64,000 bases of DNA from Tropicimonas marinistellae (GCF_001509585.1 NZ_LNCI01000009.1:1-64000); one strand, 5' to 3'; positions 53,084 to 62,257 are shown, counted from the first letter of the stretch. Numbers and translations are program-made. The notes: generated from the letters alone by a model not told the origin.

Positions 53084-54007
53084 ATGCCGACCTTCAGCAT
53101 CGTCATTCCCTGCTACAACGCCGCCCGGACCTTGCCGGAGACCCTCGACAGCCTGGTGGCCCAGAGTTTCGAGGATTGGGAGGCGATTTGCATCGACGAC
53201 GGATCGACCGACAAGACCTTGGCGCTGTTGGAACAATACGCAGCCTCCGACGTACGCATCCGTCCCGCCCGCAATCCGGGCAAGGGTCCAAGCGCAGCGC
53301 GCAACCATGCCGCAATCGAGCTGGCCAACGGCCACCTGATAGCCTTCCTGGACGCAGATGACATCTGGACGCCTGAAAAGCTCGAGCTGACCGTCCGGGC
53401 ATTCGAAGATCTGTCGCTGCATGCAAGCTTCGCCCGCATCGCCTTCTTCGGCACGGCACCGGAGGCACCCAGCACGGTCTCCTCTGTTCCAGAACACCCG
53501 CTCACGCTTGACGATCTGCTGGGAGAAAACCCGGTCTGCACGATGTCCAACGTGACCGTCCGCCGATCGGTTTTCGTTGCCACCGGGGGATTCGACGAGA
53601 ACATCGTGCACAACGAGGACCTGGAGTGGCTCATCCGTCTGGTGGGACAAGGGTACGAGATCTCGGCCCTGAACAAGGTGCTGGTCTCCTACCGAGCCAG
53701 CCCGAACGGCCTCTCGGCCGATATCGAGCGTATGCGTGCCGGGCGCGCCGCCGCCATTGCCACCGCTCGGAGTTTCGGGGCCGCACCGCAGCCGCGGCAC
53801 GAGGCGATTCACCTGCGCTACCTCGCCCGCCGGGCACTGCGCATGCAATCCGGTCGGTTGCTGCCCCTGCGTCTCTCCCTGCAGGGGATCAGGACGAGCC
53901 CGGCCGGGTTCTTCTCCGACTGGCGCCGAGGCACGCTCGTTGCCCTCGCTTCCTTGCTGGTACCGGTACTGCCCTACCCGTGTAGCGGCGCCCTGTTCAC
54001 GCGCTGA
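53084..54007 (+). CDS. family 2 glycosyltransferase A
   Basis: 307 residues, GT-A fold: FSIVIPCYNAARTLPETLDSL, IDDGSTDKTL, the DxD-type FLDADDIW and a NEDLEWLIRLV motif. Adds a sugar to the lipid-linked unit at the cytoplasmic face; sugar unknown. Operon with the flippase; a terminator follows. Confidence 0.92.
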   Translation: MPTFSIVIPCYNAARTLPETLDSLVAQSFEDWEAICIDDGSTDKTLALLEQYAASDVRIRPARNPGKGPSAARNHAAIELANGHLIAFLDADDIWTPEKLELTVRAFEDLSLHASFARIAFFGTAPEAPSTVSSVPEHPLTLDDLLGENPVCTMSNVTVRRSVFVATGGFDENIVHNEDLEWLIRLVGQGYEISALNKVLVSYRASPNGLSADIERMRAGRAAAIATARSFGAAPQPRHEAIHLRYLARRALRMQSGRLLPLRLSLQGIRTSPAGFFSDWRRGTLVALASLLVPVLPYPCSGALFTR

Positions 54008-54048
54008 CGCCTTCGCCAATCCCTCGACTGCATACCAAACCGCGCATA

Positions 54049-54083
54049 GGAGCCGTCCCGCACCATCGGGGCGGCTCCTTTTC
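54049..54083 (+). terminator. terminator after glycosyltransferase A
   Basis: Stem GGAGCCG-(T)-CCCG / CGGG-(G)-CGGCTCC, loop CACCAT, then TTTTC. Ends the flippase-glycosyltransferase transcript. Confidence 0.85.
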
Positions 54084-54124
54084 ATTTCCTCCTTCTGTTG
54101 GCCGCGCACATTCGCAACGCGTCC

Positions 54125-54140
54125 CTATCCCGACGGGTAG
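54125..54140. promoter_or_regulatory. EPS palindrome, site 2
   Basis: CTATCC-CGAC-GGGTAG, with one further flanking C-G pair, 161 bases before glycosyltransferase B. Confidence 0.68.
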
Positions 54141-54190
54141 GCCGTCGCACAGATCGGACAGGCGATGACCCGAGTGACCCCGCAACGTGC

Positions 54191-54209
54191 CCGTCCGCTT
54201 CGTTGAGAC
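54191..54209 (+). repeat. 19-bp shared leader element, copy 1
   Basis: CCGTCCGCTTCGTTGAGAC, identical to 60730-60748. Both copies are in leaders of polysaccharide genes downstream of CTAYCC-type sites. Confidence 0.6.
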
Positions 54210-54301
54210 CGCAAGTTTGAAATCGCATTCTGCGTGCAACGAATGAGACCAACAACCCGGCGCCGCAGCCAACAAGGCGCTGGTATGAATGGAGAAACAG
54301 C

Positions 54302-55288
54302 ATGCCGACGGCCTCCATCGTCGTTCCAGCCTACAATGTCGCCGATACGCTGCCGGCAACCCTTGACTCGCTGCTCAAGCAGACGTTTAGGGACTTCGAA
54401 ATCCTACTCGTCGATGACGGTTCCACAGACAATACGCTGAGGATCGCCGAAGGCTTCGGCGACCCCCGCCTGCGCATCATCTCGCAGGCCAATCGCGGTC
54501 TTGCAGGCGCACGCAACACTGGTATCCACGCCGCCCGCGGCGCCTTCATCGGCCTGTGTGACAGCGACGACCTCTGGCACCCCGCAAAACTTGCCCGCCA
54601 TGTCAGCCACCTGCGGTCGCGCCCGGATGTCGGGGTCAGCTACAGCGGATCGGCCATGATCGACGGCGCGGGCCAGCCGCTTGGCCTGTCGCAGCGTCCA
54701 CGCCTACGTAGCGTCACGGCCGCGCATATTTTCCGGCGCAACCCGGTGGGAAATGGCTCCGCCGCCGTCATCCGCCGCGCGGCGCTGGATTCCGTCGCAT
54801 GGCGCCCAACTGGTGAGTACCGGCGCAACTGGTGGTTCGACGAGACGTTTCGCCAATCCGAGGACATCGAGTTCTGGTTGCGCATGGCATTGACGACCGA
54901 CTGGCGCTTCGAGGGCGTGACAGGCGACCTTACCCTTTACCGTATCAACTCAGGCGGGCTGTCGGCCAGCGTGGCGCGCCAATACGACGCCTGGCAACAC
55001 ATGGTCGACAAGCTCACGCCGTTGGCGCCGGCGTTTTTCGCGCAGCACGCCGGCGCCGCTCAGTCCTACCAACTCCGCTACCTCTGCCGTCGGGCCATCA
55101 GCGACGGCGACGCCGAGACCGCCGCGACGCTTGCCCGCCAGGCGCTTGACGCCTCGCTGCGCCCGCTCTGGGAGGAGCCGGTCAAGAGCTCGGTGACCCT
55201 CGCCGCGGCCGTCACGCTCAACCTGCTCGGCGCAAGCCGTTTCGCCAATCTTCGTGCCGTCCTGCGTGGTTCCTCAACCGCCGCATGA
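54302..55288 (+). CDS. family 2 glycosyltransferase B
   Basis: 328 residues, GT-A fold: ASIVVPAYNVADTLPATLDSLL, VDDGSTDNTLRIAE, GARNTGIHAARGAFIGLCDSDDLW with the D-S-D-D metal site, and QSEDIEFWLRMAL. Second chain-building transferase; sugar unknown. GGAG eight bases before the ATG. Followed after 30 bases by a family 4 glycosyltransferase. Confidence 0.92.
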   Translation: MPTASIVVPAYNVADTLPATLDSLLKQTFRDFEILLVDDGSTDNTLRIAEGFGDPRLRIISQANRGLAGARNTGIHAARGAFIGLCDSDDLWHPAKLARHVSHLRSRPDVGVSYSGSAMIDGAGQPLGLSQRPRLRSVTAAHIFRRNPVGNGSAAVIRRAALDSVAWRPTGEYRRNWWFDETFRQSEDIEFWLRMALTTDWRFEGVTGDLTLYRINSGGLSASVARQYDAWQHMVDKLTPLAPAFFAQHAGAAQSYQLRYLCRRAISDGDAETAATLARQALDASLRPLWEEPVKSSVTLAAAVTLNLLGASRFANLRAVLRGSSTAA

Positions 55289-55318
55289 CCCAATCCTGAC
55301 CGACAGAAAGCTATTCCA

Positions 55319-56344
55319 ATGACCCACAAAACGATCGTTCACCTTGTCGACGACACGAACGCCGGCGGCGTCACGCGTATGCTCGACTATATCCAAACCG
55401 CCCCAGGCATGGCCGAGATCGGCCAGCACGAAGTGCTCGTGGTCCAACGCGGCCGTTTCTCCGCACCCGATGTCACGGCCGATACCATCGTCTCCCACCT
55501 CTCTGTCAGCTGGCGCAATCTGCCGATGCTGATAGCGCTGCGGGCGCGCTACGCAGGGCAGACCCTGATCCACGTTGAGCACAGCTATACCGAGGTCTTC
55601 ACCGCCTCCCACGTCCGCAACCAGAGGCGGTTCAAGGCCCTGTTGAGGACAGCGTACTCGCTCTTCGACCATGTCGTCGCCGTGAGCGAGGCGCAAGGCA
55701 ACTGGATGTTGCAGCGCACGCTGGTGCGGGCCGAGGCGCTCAAGGTGATCCCGTCCTGCGTCGATCTCGCGCCGTTTCTGGAACTGGAGCCCGTCTACGG
55801 TCGGCCGCGCATCATTGGCGCCATCGGCCGGTTCGACGCTCAGAAAGGATTTGACATCCTGATCGAGGCCTTTCGCGCCACGTCAAACCCGGACCTGCGC
55901 CTGAGATTGATCGGCGACGGGGCAGACCGCGCGTTGCTGGAAGCGCTCGCCGAGGGCGACAGCCGGATCTCCTTCGCTGGCTACCAAGCCGACCCTGCCG
56001 CCGCCATGGCAACGCTCGATGCGGTCGCGATGCCCTCCCGCTGGGAAGCCTATGGCCTCGTTGCGCTCGAGGCGCGCGCAGCTGGCCGACCGCTTTTGGT
56101 CTCCCCGGTCGATGGCCTGAAGGACCATGCCGCCCAAGGCGCTCGCGTCGTCTCAGGCGGAACGCTGGAGAGTTGGCAGGCGTCGCTGGAGCAGTTGGCC
56201 GCCATCGGCCCTGCCATGCATATCGAAACTGCGCGCGCGCGCGCAGCTGCTCGCGCCTCCATGGGCGCGACACAGTCTCTGTGGAAAGAACTACTGTCGT
56301 CCAGTGACGCCACGTCTGAGGACGCACTCCCCGCGGCGGCATGA
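55319..56344 (+). CDS. family 4 glycosyltransferase
   Basis: 341 residues, GT-B fold: VHLVDDTNAGGVTRMLDYI at the N-terminus, then VVAVSEAQGNWML, IGAIGRFDAQKGFDILIEAF and the nucleotide-sugar region MPSRWEAYGLVALEARAAGRPLLVS with the retaining-type E-x7-E. Third transferase of the locus; same transcript as glycosyltransferase B. Confidence 0.92.
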   Translation: MTHKTIVHLVDDTNAGGVTRMLDYIQTAPGMAEIGQHEVLVVQRGRFSAPDVTADTIVSHLSVSWRNLPMLIALRARYAGQTLIHVEHSYTEVFTASHVRNQRRFKALLRTAYSLFDHVVAVSEAQGNWMLQRTLVRAEALKVIPSCVDLAPFLELEPVYGRPRIIGAIGRFDAQKGFDILIEAFRATSNPDLRLRLIGDGADRALLEALAEGDSRISFAGYQADPAAAMATLDAVAMPSRWEAYGLVALEARAAGRPLLVSPVDGLKDHAAQGARVVSGGTLESWQASLEQLAAIGPAMHIETARARAAARASMGATQSLWKELLSSSDATSEDALPAAA

Positions 56345-56390
56345 TGCTATTGGCGGTGCATTCCCGCCAACTGAGTTCATAATAAAATTT

Positions 56391-56418
56391 GGGGCCGGCC
56401 CGATTCACCGGCCCCTTT
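56391..56418 (+). terminator. terminator after the family 4 glycosyltransferase
   Basis: Stem GGGGCCGG/CCGGCCCC, 9-base loop, then TTT. The short T-run makes it a weaker case. Confidence 0.65.
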
Positions 56419-56971
56419 GGCATTCTTCGGATCGGTTTCGCCGATCGTCCAAGAACGACCATACGCTCCCCAACCGGGTGGCGAAGCCGACCAGCCCCGG
56501 GGGTTTGAGCCGTGCGGGCGGGGTATCCCCCTGCACTCAGACAAGCTCCTGTCGCGAACACCGACTAGCGAACCGATGGATGCAAAGATCGCGACCAGAG
56601 TCCGCCCGTGCGCCCCCCCCGCCAGCGGACCATTCCGACTATTCAGCTACCCTCCGGCGCGTACCGGCGTCCGAATGAACCAACCGTGTTATTGGTGCGC
56701 GATTAAGTTGTCAGTGTCGTTCGCCATATGGTGGAATGCCGGAATAACCCACGTGGGCACGACGCAATGGAACATAGGGTGCGAGCGGCGAAAGAAGCGC
56801 GTTGCAAGCGTGCCCGCTGTCGTTCTGGTGAGTTCCACGTGTAGCTCGAACCGTGCACCGTACGAGTGGGACAAGCTCTGCAGAACATCAAGTTGGGATA
56901 GCACCGAACCACGCGCCGGGACCCTCGCGCGGGACGCTGTGACTAATCAGCCCTCTGTATATGCAAAGGCG
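56419..56971. other. non-coding stretch between convergent EPS genes
   Basis: About 550 bases separating two converging transcripts. Open frames crossing it have no recognisable domain. No IS end, tRNA or second terminator identified. It could be a remnant of a lost gene. Confidence 0.4.
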
Positions 56972-58285
56972 TCAGGTCAGGCGGGGCGTTCGCGAAACGG
57001 AGCGGCACTTGGCCTCGTGTGCAAGTTCGCGCGCATGCAAGCCCAGGATAATCAATCCGGGCCACATCATGTAGGCCTCGATCTCGATATTCTCGCCCAT
57101 GGAGAGCAGAACCAGCGTCATCATGATCCCGAGGGGAAGTCGGCCACGCGGGCTGCGCGCGGAATCGATCAACGCCAGCGCGGTCTGCCAAACCATCGGG
57201 ACCAACAGGGCGAGGAAGCCCACCAGCCCCTTTACGAAGAGAAGCCCCCACCAGGTGTGATGGCTCCCGATTGGCATGTACTCCACCAGATGCGGGCCAG
57301 GCGCGATTGTTCCGTGACCAAACCAGAACGCCTCGTTCTCCCAACGTTCGCCGGCAATGCGCTGCAGAGTTTCGCGCACCCGCGTACTGTCGGCTCGCGC
57401 ACCCTTGAAGACCGCTATGGCGTCCTTGACCCCTTGCATCAGCGCAGGCCCGATCAGGGCGAAGGATGCGGTCAGCCCTGCCAAAATCTGCCAAGCCCAG
57501 CCCTTGAGGATCAGAGGCATCATGCGCGGGCCGATGGTGCATGCCACGAGGCCGACAAGCCCCATTCGGGATTTCGACATCAGGATCATGGCAATGCCTG
57601 CCCCGATGCCGGCCGCACGCCAGCGACGATCTTTCTCTTCCAGCGCAAAGAGCACCATGACCACGCCGAGCAGCGCCGCGAAAGGCGACCACGGGGCATA
57701 GAACTGCCAGCGTGGTGTCCAGCTGGCTGGATCGAACGTGAAGAAATAGACGCTGAAGTATTCAGGCCCCGGTCCGCCGATTGCCTTTAGCGGCGAGGTG
57801 AATATCCGCTCCGGCAGGCCGACATAGGGCGCCACGGCGAGGATCGGCACAAGCGCCAGAGTCCAGAGACCGACGATGCACTGCCCCCGGACGAGGATTT
57901 CCCGCCGAATTGGCAGAACCGCTCCCACCAGGGGAAACAGCGCCAGCAAGGCCCAGCCCTTGGCCCAACCGATGGAGGACTTGATTGTCTGTTTCAGCCC
58001 CATCCCCCAATCGACATGTCCGACCCATAGCGCCACCAGCATCACGAGCATGCCGAGAAACCATCCCCAGACCACCGCAGGAACCGGGCCGGTGGCCCGA
58101 AGATCCGATCGTATTGCCGGACCGAGGTAGAGCGACAGCGCCGCCAGCCCGCCCAGGGTCCAGCCCAGAACCGGCCCGACCACATAGAGCGCGCCGACGA
58201 AATAGAACGGCCAGGTGAGGGCGAGTGTCCTTAGAACAATCTGCTCGGCCGGATTCTCTGGCTTAAGGACAGGCGTGGCGTTCAT
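56972..58285 (-). CDS. O-antigen ligase/polymerase-like membrane protein (Wzy-like)
   Basis: 437 residues, about eleven transmembrane helices with a long periplasmic loop (YVGLPERIFTSPLKAIGGPG to WQFYAPWSPFAA). The late HTWWGLLFVKGLVGFLALL region resembles the ligase/polymerase family. Expected to polymerise repeat units in the periplasm. Its ATG overlaps the stop of the chain-length gene (ATGA). Confidence 0.82.
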   Translation of the reverse strand: MNATPVLKPENPAEQIVLRTLALTWPFYFVGALYVVGPVLGWTLGGLAALSLYLGPAIRSDLRATGPVPAVVWGWFLGMLVMLVALWVGHVDWGMGLKQTIKSSIGWAKGWALLALFPLVGAVLPIRREILVRGQCIVGLWTLALVPILAVAPYVGLPERIFTSPLKAIGGPGPEYFSVYFFTFDPASWTPRWQFYAPWSPFAALLGVVMVLFALEEKDRRWRAAGIGAGIAMILMSKSRMGLVGLVACTIGPRMMPLILKGWAWQILAGLTASFALIGPALMQGVKDAIAVFKGARADSTRVRETLQRIAGERWENEAFWFGHGTIAPGPHLVEYMPIGSHHTWWGLLFVKGLVGFLALLVPMVWQTALALIDSARSPRGRLPLGIMMTLVLLSMGENIEIEAYMMWPGLIILGLHARELAHEAKCRSVSRTPRLT

Positions 58286-59760
58286 TCTGGTGTCGAGCCT
58301 TCCGCCAGCAGCTTGCCGATCAGCGGACGGCGGATCCATCCCAGAAAGAGGCCGAAAACCAGTATCAGGGTGGCGGCGACACCGGCAGCGATGGCTAGCT
58401 TGCGCCTGGGGGAACTCGGTTCCTCGGGCAGCGACGGGTTCTCCAGCACCTGAACCAGCGGGTAGGACGCGAAAAGATCGACCTTGGACGTCTGCGAGCG
58501 CGCCGAAGTGGAGGCGAAGACGGCCTCGGCCACCGAAAAGTCTCGTTGCAGGTCCTCAAGCTGGGCCGCGGGTTCGATAAGGTCCATCACCTTGGCCTCG
58601 GCCTCAGCGAAGCGCTGCTCCAGTTCAGCCAGCTCGGCCTGCTTGCCGGACCGTTCGCTGTCGAGCTGCACCAGCTTGGCGAGAAGCTCGGCGCGGCCGC
58701 CGATCGGCGACAGATCGAGCCGGGACACCGCGTCACGCGGCAGGCCAGTAACCACTGCCGCCTTGACAAGCGCCCGCTCGCGGGTCGCTTCGTGGCTTTC
58801 GCGGGCAGCCTTCAACGCGGGGTGACGGATGCCATAGCGACCCTCGGCCTCAGCCAGAGCCGCCGCATGCTGGCTCATCTCCTCGATGATGTGGTTGAAC
58901 TCCATGTCGGCGTGCAGCTTGAGCGTCGCCGCCGCGTCGGCCGGGGTTATGCCGAGCGTCAGTTGCAGGGCTTGGGCCGCGCGCACTTTCTCCGTTACCT
59001 CGCTCGACATCTCCGCCAGCGTCACCCGCAACGCGTCGGTCTCGCGCACGAGTTCCTCGTACTGGCCGGCATTTATCAGCCCGGTCTCGCGCTGGAGGCG
59101 CTGGATCTTCATGCGGGTCGCCGCAACGGAGTCGCGATATTCGTCCAGCGCATCGCGCCCACCGACCTCGCGCACTGTCACCTCGTCGTTCCGCAACGCG
59201 TCGATCTCGGTGAAGAAGGCCTGCAGCAGCGCTTCACCGCGGTCCTGTGCATCCTGCGGCGAATTGCCGACGATCTCTATGTGGATCAGACCGGTCTGGT
59301 CCACGAGGTTGATCCGCGGCACGCCGAAATCCTGCCGCCGCATGTCCACGCTACCGGCGGCTGCCGCGAGAATTCGGTCAGCCGCCAGCAGGCGCTTGTA
59401 GGTCTCGGTCGGGCTGACGGAAGAACTAGCGAAAGGAGAGTTTGCATAGGAGGAAGCCTGGCCAATCCTGTCGAGGTTGACCGAGGCCGATGCGCCCGAG
59501 CCAGGCAAGATCAGCGACATCGACGAGGTATAACGCAGCGGCGCCGTCGAGAGGTAGCCATAGATCGGCGCCCAGAAAGTGACCGCTCCCAACAGGAACA
59601 GGACGATATAGCGCGGCAGGCGGCCGGCATCGTTTACGCGCCCGCCCCGGAAGATCCGGGCGAAGGTCAGGCTGCGCAGCGGCATCCGCAGGAAACCACC
59701 CGCACGGGACGGCAGATCGGTTTGCGGCGTGACGGGGGCGTTGACGGTGCAATCGGTCAT
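58282..59760 (-). CDS. polysaccharide chain-length (Wzz/GumC-like) protein
   Basis: 492 residues: two membrane helices (YIVLFLLGAVTFWAPIYGYL at about 50, and LAIAAGVAATLILVFGLFLGW near the C-terminus) enclosing a large coiled-coil periplasmic part (ETDALRVTLAEMSSEVTEKV, KQAELAELEQRFAEAEAKV). No C-terminal tyrosine kinase. AAAGGAGAGCC precedes the ATG at 59758-59760. Controls polymer length with the Wzy-like protein. Confidence 0.9.
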   Translation of the reverse strand: MTDCTVNAPVTPQTDLPSRAGGFLRMPLRSLTFARIFRGGRVNDAGRLPRYIVLFLLGAVTFWAPIYGYLSTAPLRYTSSMSLILPGSGASASVNLDRIGQASSYANSPFASSSVSPTETYKRLLAADRILAAAAGSVDMRRQDFGVPRINLVDQTGLIHIEIVGNSPQDAQDRGEALLQAFFTEIDALRNDEVTVREVGGRDALDEYRDSVAATRMKIQRLQRETGLINAGQYEELVRETDALRVTLAEMSSEVTEKVRAAQALQLTLGITPADAAATLKLHADMEFNHIIEEMSQHAAALAEAEGRYGIRHPALKAARESHEATRERALVKAAVVTGLPRDAVSRLDLSPIGGRAELLAKLVQLDSERSGKQAELAELEQRFAEAEAKVMDLIEPAAQLEDLQRDFSVAEAVFASTSARSQTSKVDLFASYPLVQVLENPSLPEEPSSPRRKLAIAAGVAATLILVFGLFLGWIRRPLIGKLLAEGSTPE

Positions 59761-59851
59761 GGCGGCTCTCCTTTGCCGCATCACCTATCGCAAACCCAAT
59801 TGACGGTGCATCTGCGCCGAGGGGTAGGTCCCGGCGCATCGGTAGGCCGGA

Positions 59852-59867
59852 CTACCCGTCCGGATAG
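59852..59867. promoter_or_regulatory. EPS palindrome, site 3
   Basis: CTACCC-GTCC-GGATAG, 91 bases before the chain-length gene and just after the response regulator stop. Extra half-sites (GGGTAG at 59822, CTATCG at 59785) lie between it and the start codon. Confidence 0.7.
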
Positions 59868-59876
59868 GAGAATGGC

Positions 59877-60491
59877 TCAGAAGAGTCCGGCATCCTTCGC
59901 CACCATCGCCGCCTGGGTACGGTTGGCGACGCCGATCTTGCGATACAGCGTCTTGACGTGGAGCTTCACGGTTGGCTCCTGCACGTCGAGGTCGCGGGCG
60001 ATTTCCTTGTTCGACTTGCCGAGGGTCAGCCCTTCCAGAACCTGGAGCTCGCGACGCGACAATTTCTCGGCAAGGGCGTTCTTCGGCGCGGTCTCTTCGG
60101 CAGTCATGAAATCGAGCGGCGCGTATTGCTCGCCCATCGCCATGAACCGCACCGCATTGACCAGGGATTTCGCAGGCAGTGTCTTGGGCAGAAAGCCGGC
60201 TGCCCCTCCTGCCAGCGCCTTCTCGGCGATGCTCCGGTCAGCCACCCCGGAGATCAGAGCCACGCGCTGACCGCGACCAGCGGCCTTCGCCCTGTCCAGC
60301 CCGGTCAAACCGTTCATGCCTGGCATGTTGAAATCCAGAAGCACGAGGTCATAGCTATCCTCCGCCTCGATCAGCGAAAGCGCCTCGTCCAGTGTCGCGG
60401 CGGCCGAAGTCTCAAGGTCGGCTTCGCTCTCGAGAAACGCGACCAGGGTATCACGCAGCAGGTCATGATCGTCGGCTATCAATATCTTCAT
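59877..60491 (-). CDS. NarL/FixJ-type response regulator
   Basis: 204 residues. Receiver at about residues 1-120 with D8/D9 (ADDHDLLRD), phospho-Asp in VLLDFNMPGMNG, Thr/Ser as ISGVAD and Lys in FLPKTL. LuxR-type HTH at about 140-204 (LSRRELQVLEGLTLGKSNKEIARDLDVQEPTVKLHVKTLYRKIGV). The only DNA-binding regulator in the EPS locus, so the best candidate for binding the CTAYCC-N4-GGRTAG sites. The sensor kinase at the window end may be its partner. Confidence 0.93.
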   Translation of the reverse strand: MKILIADDHDLLRDTLVAFLESEADLETSAAATLDEALSLIEAEDSYDLVLLDFNMPGMNGLTGLDRAKAAGRGQRVALISGVADRSIAEKALAGGAAGFLPKTLPAKSLVNAVRFMAMGEQYAPLDFMTAEETAPKNALAEKLSRRELQVLEGLTLGKSNKEIARDLDVQEPTVKLHVKTLYRKIGVANRTQAAMVAKDAGLF

Positions 60492-60801
60492 TTCATTCTT
60501 CCCGCACGCTCGGCGTGAACGAGATCATAACGTTGCAAGAGTCGATGTCACGACCCAATACCCGGGAGAGACGCCAGTCCATCACATTGGATAGGCGCGT
60601 TCCCCACATGGGTAGCGCGCCCTGACTGCTCGGACCGGACGTACTCAATAATGGCGTGAGGCGTAGCCGAATTGTCGGCCCCCCTCCTCCGTCCGCCCTC
60701 CTCGTTCACCATTGTTCCCGGCGACCTCTCCGTCCGCTTCGTTGAGACGACCAAAGCAAAAAGTCAGTTTCCGATCAAACACCTGCATGAACGGAAATCC
60801 A
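60492..60801. promoter_or_regulatory. divergent promoter region with EPS half-sites
   Basis: 310 bases between the response regulator and the WecG fusion gene. Contains GGATAG (60589-60594) and GGGTAG (60610-60615), two same-direction half-sites 21 bases apart, but no full palindrome. The second copy of the 19-bp element is at 60730-60748. Confidence 0.5.
60730..60748 (+). repeat. 19-bp shared leader element, copy 2
   Basis: CCGTCCGCTTCGTTGAGAC, 53 bases before the fusion gene start; identical to the copy at 54191-54209. Confidence 0.6.
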
Positions 60802-62205
60802 ATGACCTACTCTATCGCACTTCCTCGTCCGGACCTGATGCACGCGCGTGGCACGTTGCGCCAGAATACGGCGGGAACACCCGAAACCTTGCCCCTGTTT
60901 GGCATCGATCTGGTCAACGCGCGTGGGGAAGATGTTGTCGAGCAACTTCTCGATGGACAGCGCCATCGGGTCGCCTTCCTGAACGCGCATTGCGCAAACA
61001 TCATGTCCCGCGACGCAGCCTATGCCGAGGCGCTTGCGACCGCCGACTTGGTGCTGCCAGATGGCATTGGCATTGAGCTTGCCGCTCGCATGACTGGCCA
61101 ACGCCTGACAGAAAATCTAAACGGAACCGACTTCACCCCGTTGCTGCTACGGGAAGCGGCTCGCCGGGGCCTGACGGTATACCTCTTTGGTGCCGCCAAA
61201 GGCGTCGCCGAAGAGGCTGCCAACCGCCTGTGCCTCGATATCCCTGGTCTGCGGATCGTCGGCACCCGCGACGGGTTCGAGGGCGCGGCCAATGACGACG
61301 AGGCAATCGAGGCGATCAACGCCTCCGGTGCCGACATCGTGATCGTCGCGATGGGCGTGCCGCGTCAGGATCTCTGGCTGGCGAAGAACGCCCATCGCTT
61401 GTCCGCCACGGTCTGCCTGGGGGTTGGTGCCCTTCTCGATTTCCTCGCCGGGAGGGTTGAGCGCGCGCCCGAGGCCGTGCGCCGCATAAAGATGGAGTGG
61501 GTCTGGCGCCTGGCGATGGAGCCGCGCCGCATGGCCGGCCGCTACCTGATCGGCAACTTCACATTCATGGCCCGGGCTGCGGTGCACGCGCTATCCACAA
61601 CCGACGGAGACGCGTTCGCGAAGCGCGCGCTTGATATTCTGCTCTCCGGTGGAGCCCTTTTGCTACTGTCGCCGCTGCTGCTGCTCGTCGCGTTGGCGAT
61701 CCGTCTGGAAAGCCGTGGGCCGGTGTTCTTCACCCAAACCCGCGTCGGCAAGGACGGCGTTCCCTTCAGCCTCTACAAGTTCCGCTCAATGCATATGGAT
61801 GCCGAGGCGCGCCGCGCCGCACTGCTGGCGACCTCGGATCGGGACGGCGTCTGCTTCAAGTCCCGCCACGACCCGCGCGTGACCCGCATGGGGCGTCTCC
61901 TGCGCCGCTACTCGATCGACGAGTTGCCGCAGATCCTCAACATCCTCAGGGGCGAGATGTCGGTGATCGGGCCGCGCCCGGCATTGCCCGAGGAGGTCTC
62001 CGCCTATCCCCAACGCGCTCTGGGCCGGCTTGCGGTGCGCCCCGGCCTGACTGGCGTCTGGCAGGTTTCCGGTCGTGCTGACATCGGCTTTGAAAAGATG
62101 ATCGACATGGACCTTTCCTATGCCAACTCCCGGAGCATGCTGCTCGACCTCACGCTGATTGCCCTGACCTTCCGGGCCGTCCTATCCGGGCGCGGAGCCT
62201 ATTGA
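60802..62205 (+). CDS. fused WecG/TagA/CpsF glycosyltransferase and sugar-phosphate transferase
   Basis: 467 residues with two enzymes in one chain. Residues about 31-245 are a GT26 domain (VAFLNAHCANIMSRD, LPDGIGIELAARM, VAMGVPRQDLWLAKN). Residues about 273-467 are a polyprenyl-phosphate hexose-1-phosphate transferase with a membrane helix (LDILLSGGALLLLSPLLLLVALAIRL), YKFRSMHMDA, RRYSIDELPQ and IGPRPALPEE. It could load the first sugar on undecaprenyl phosphate and add the second. The start at 60802 has GGA nine bases upstream; an ATG 15 bases earlier lacks one. Confidence 0.92.
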   Translation: MTYSIALPRPDLMHARGTLRQNTAGTPETLPLFGIDLVNARGEDVVEQLLDGQRHRVAFLNAHCANIMSRDAAYAEALATADLVLPDGIGIELAARMTGQRLTENLNGTDFTPLLLREAARRGLTVYLFGAAKGVAEEAANRLCLDIPGLRIVGTRDGFEGAANDDEAIEAINASGADIVIVAMGVPRQDLWLAKNAHRLSATVCLGVGALLDFLAGRVERAPEAVRRIKMEWVWRLAMEPRRMAGRYLIGNFTFMARAAVHALSTTDGDAFAKRALDILLSGGALLLLSPLLLLVALAIRLESRGPVFFTQTRVGKDGVPFSLYKFRSMHMDAEARRAALLATSDRDGVCFKSRHDPRVTRMGRLLRRYSIDELPQILNILRGEMSVIGPRPALPEEVSAYPQRALGRLAVRPGLTGVWQVSGRADIGFEKMIDMDLSYANSRSMLLDLTLIALTFRAVLSGRGAY

Positions 62206-62241
62206 GAGTCCCTTGATTTCGATCCGGGGCGCGAACGCCAC

Positions 62242-62257
62242 CTATCCCTTCGGATAG
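62242..62257. promoter_or_regulatory. EPS palindrome, site 4 (longest)
   Basis: CTATCC-CTTC-GGATAG, extended to perfect 10-bp arms (CCACCTATCC / GGATAGGTGG, 62238-62261), and followed by a further TTATCC half-site. 90 bases before the molybdopterin-fold gene. Confidence 0.72.

Noticed and set aside
52385-54109. 574-codon minus-strand open frame over the flippase and glycosyltransferase A
   Set aside because: Both genes on the plus strand have clear family motifs; this frame is their complement.
56417-57790. 457-codon plus-strand open frame between and over EPS genes
   Set aside because: It overlaps the polymerase gene in antisense and has no family resemblance.
58546-60270. 574-codon plus-strand open frame over the chain-length and response regulator genes
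   Set aside because: Antisense to two well-supported genes and without domains.
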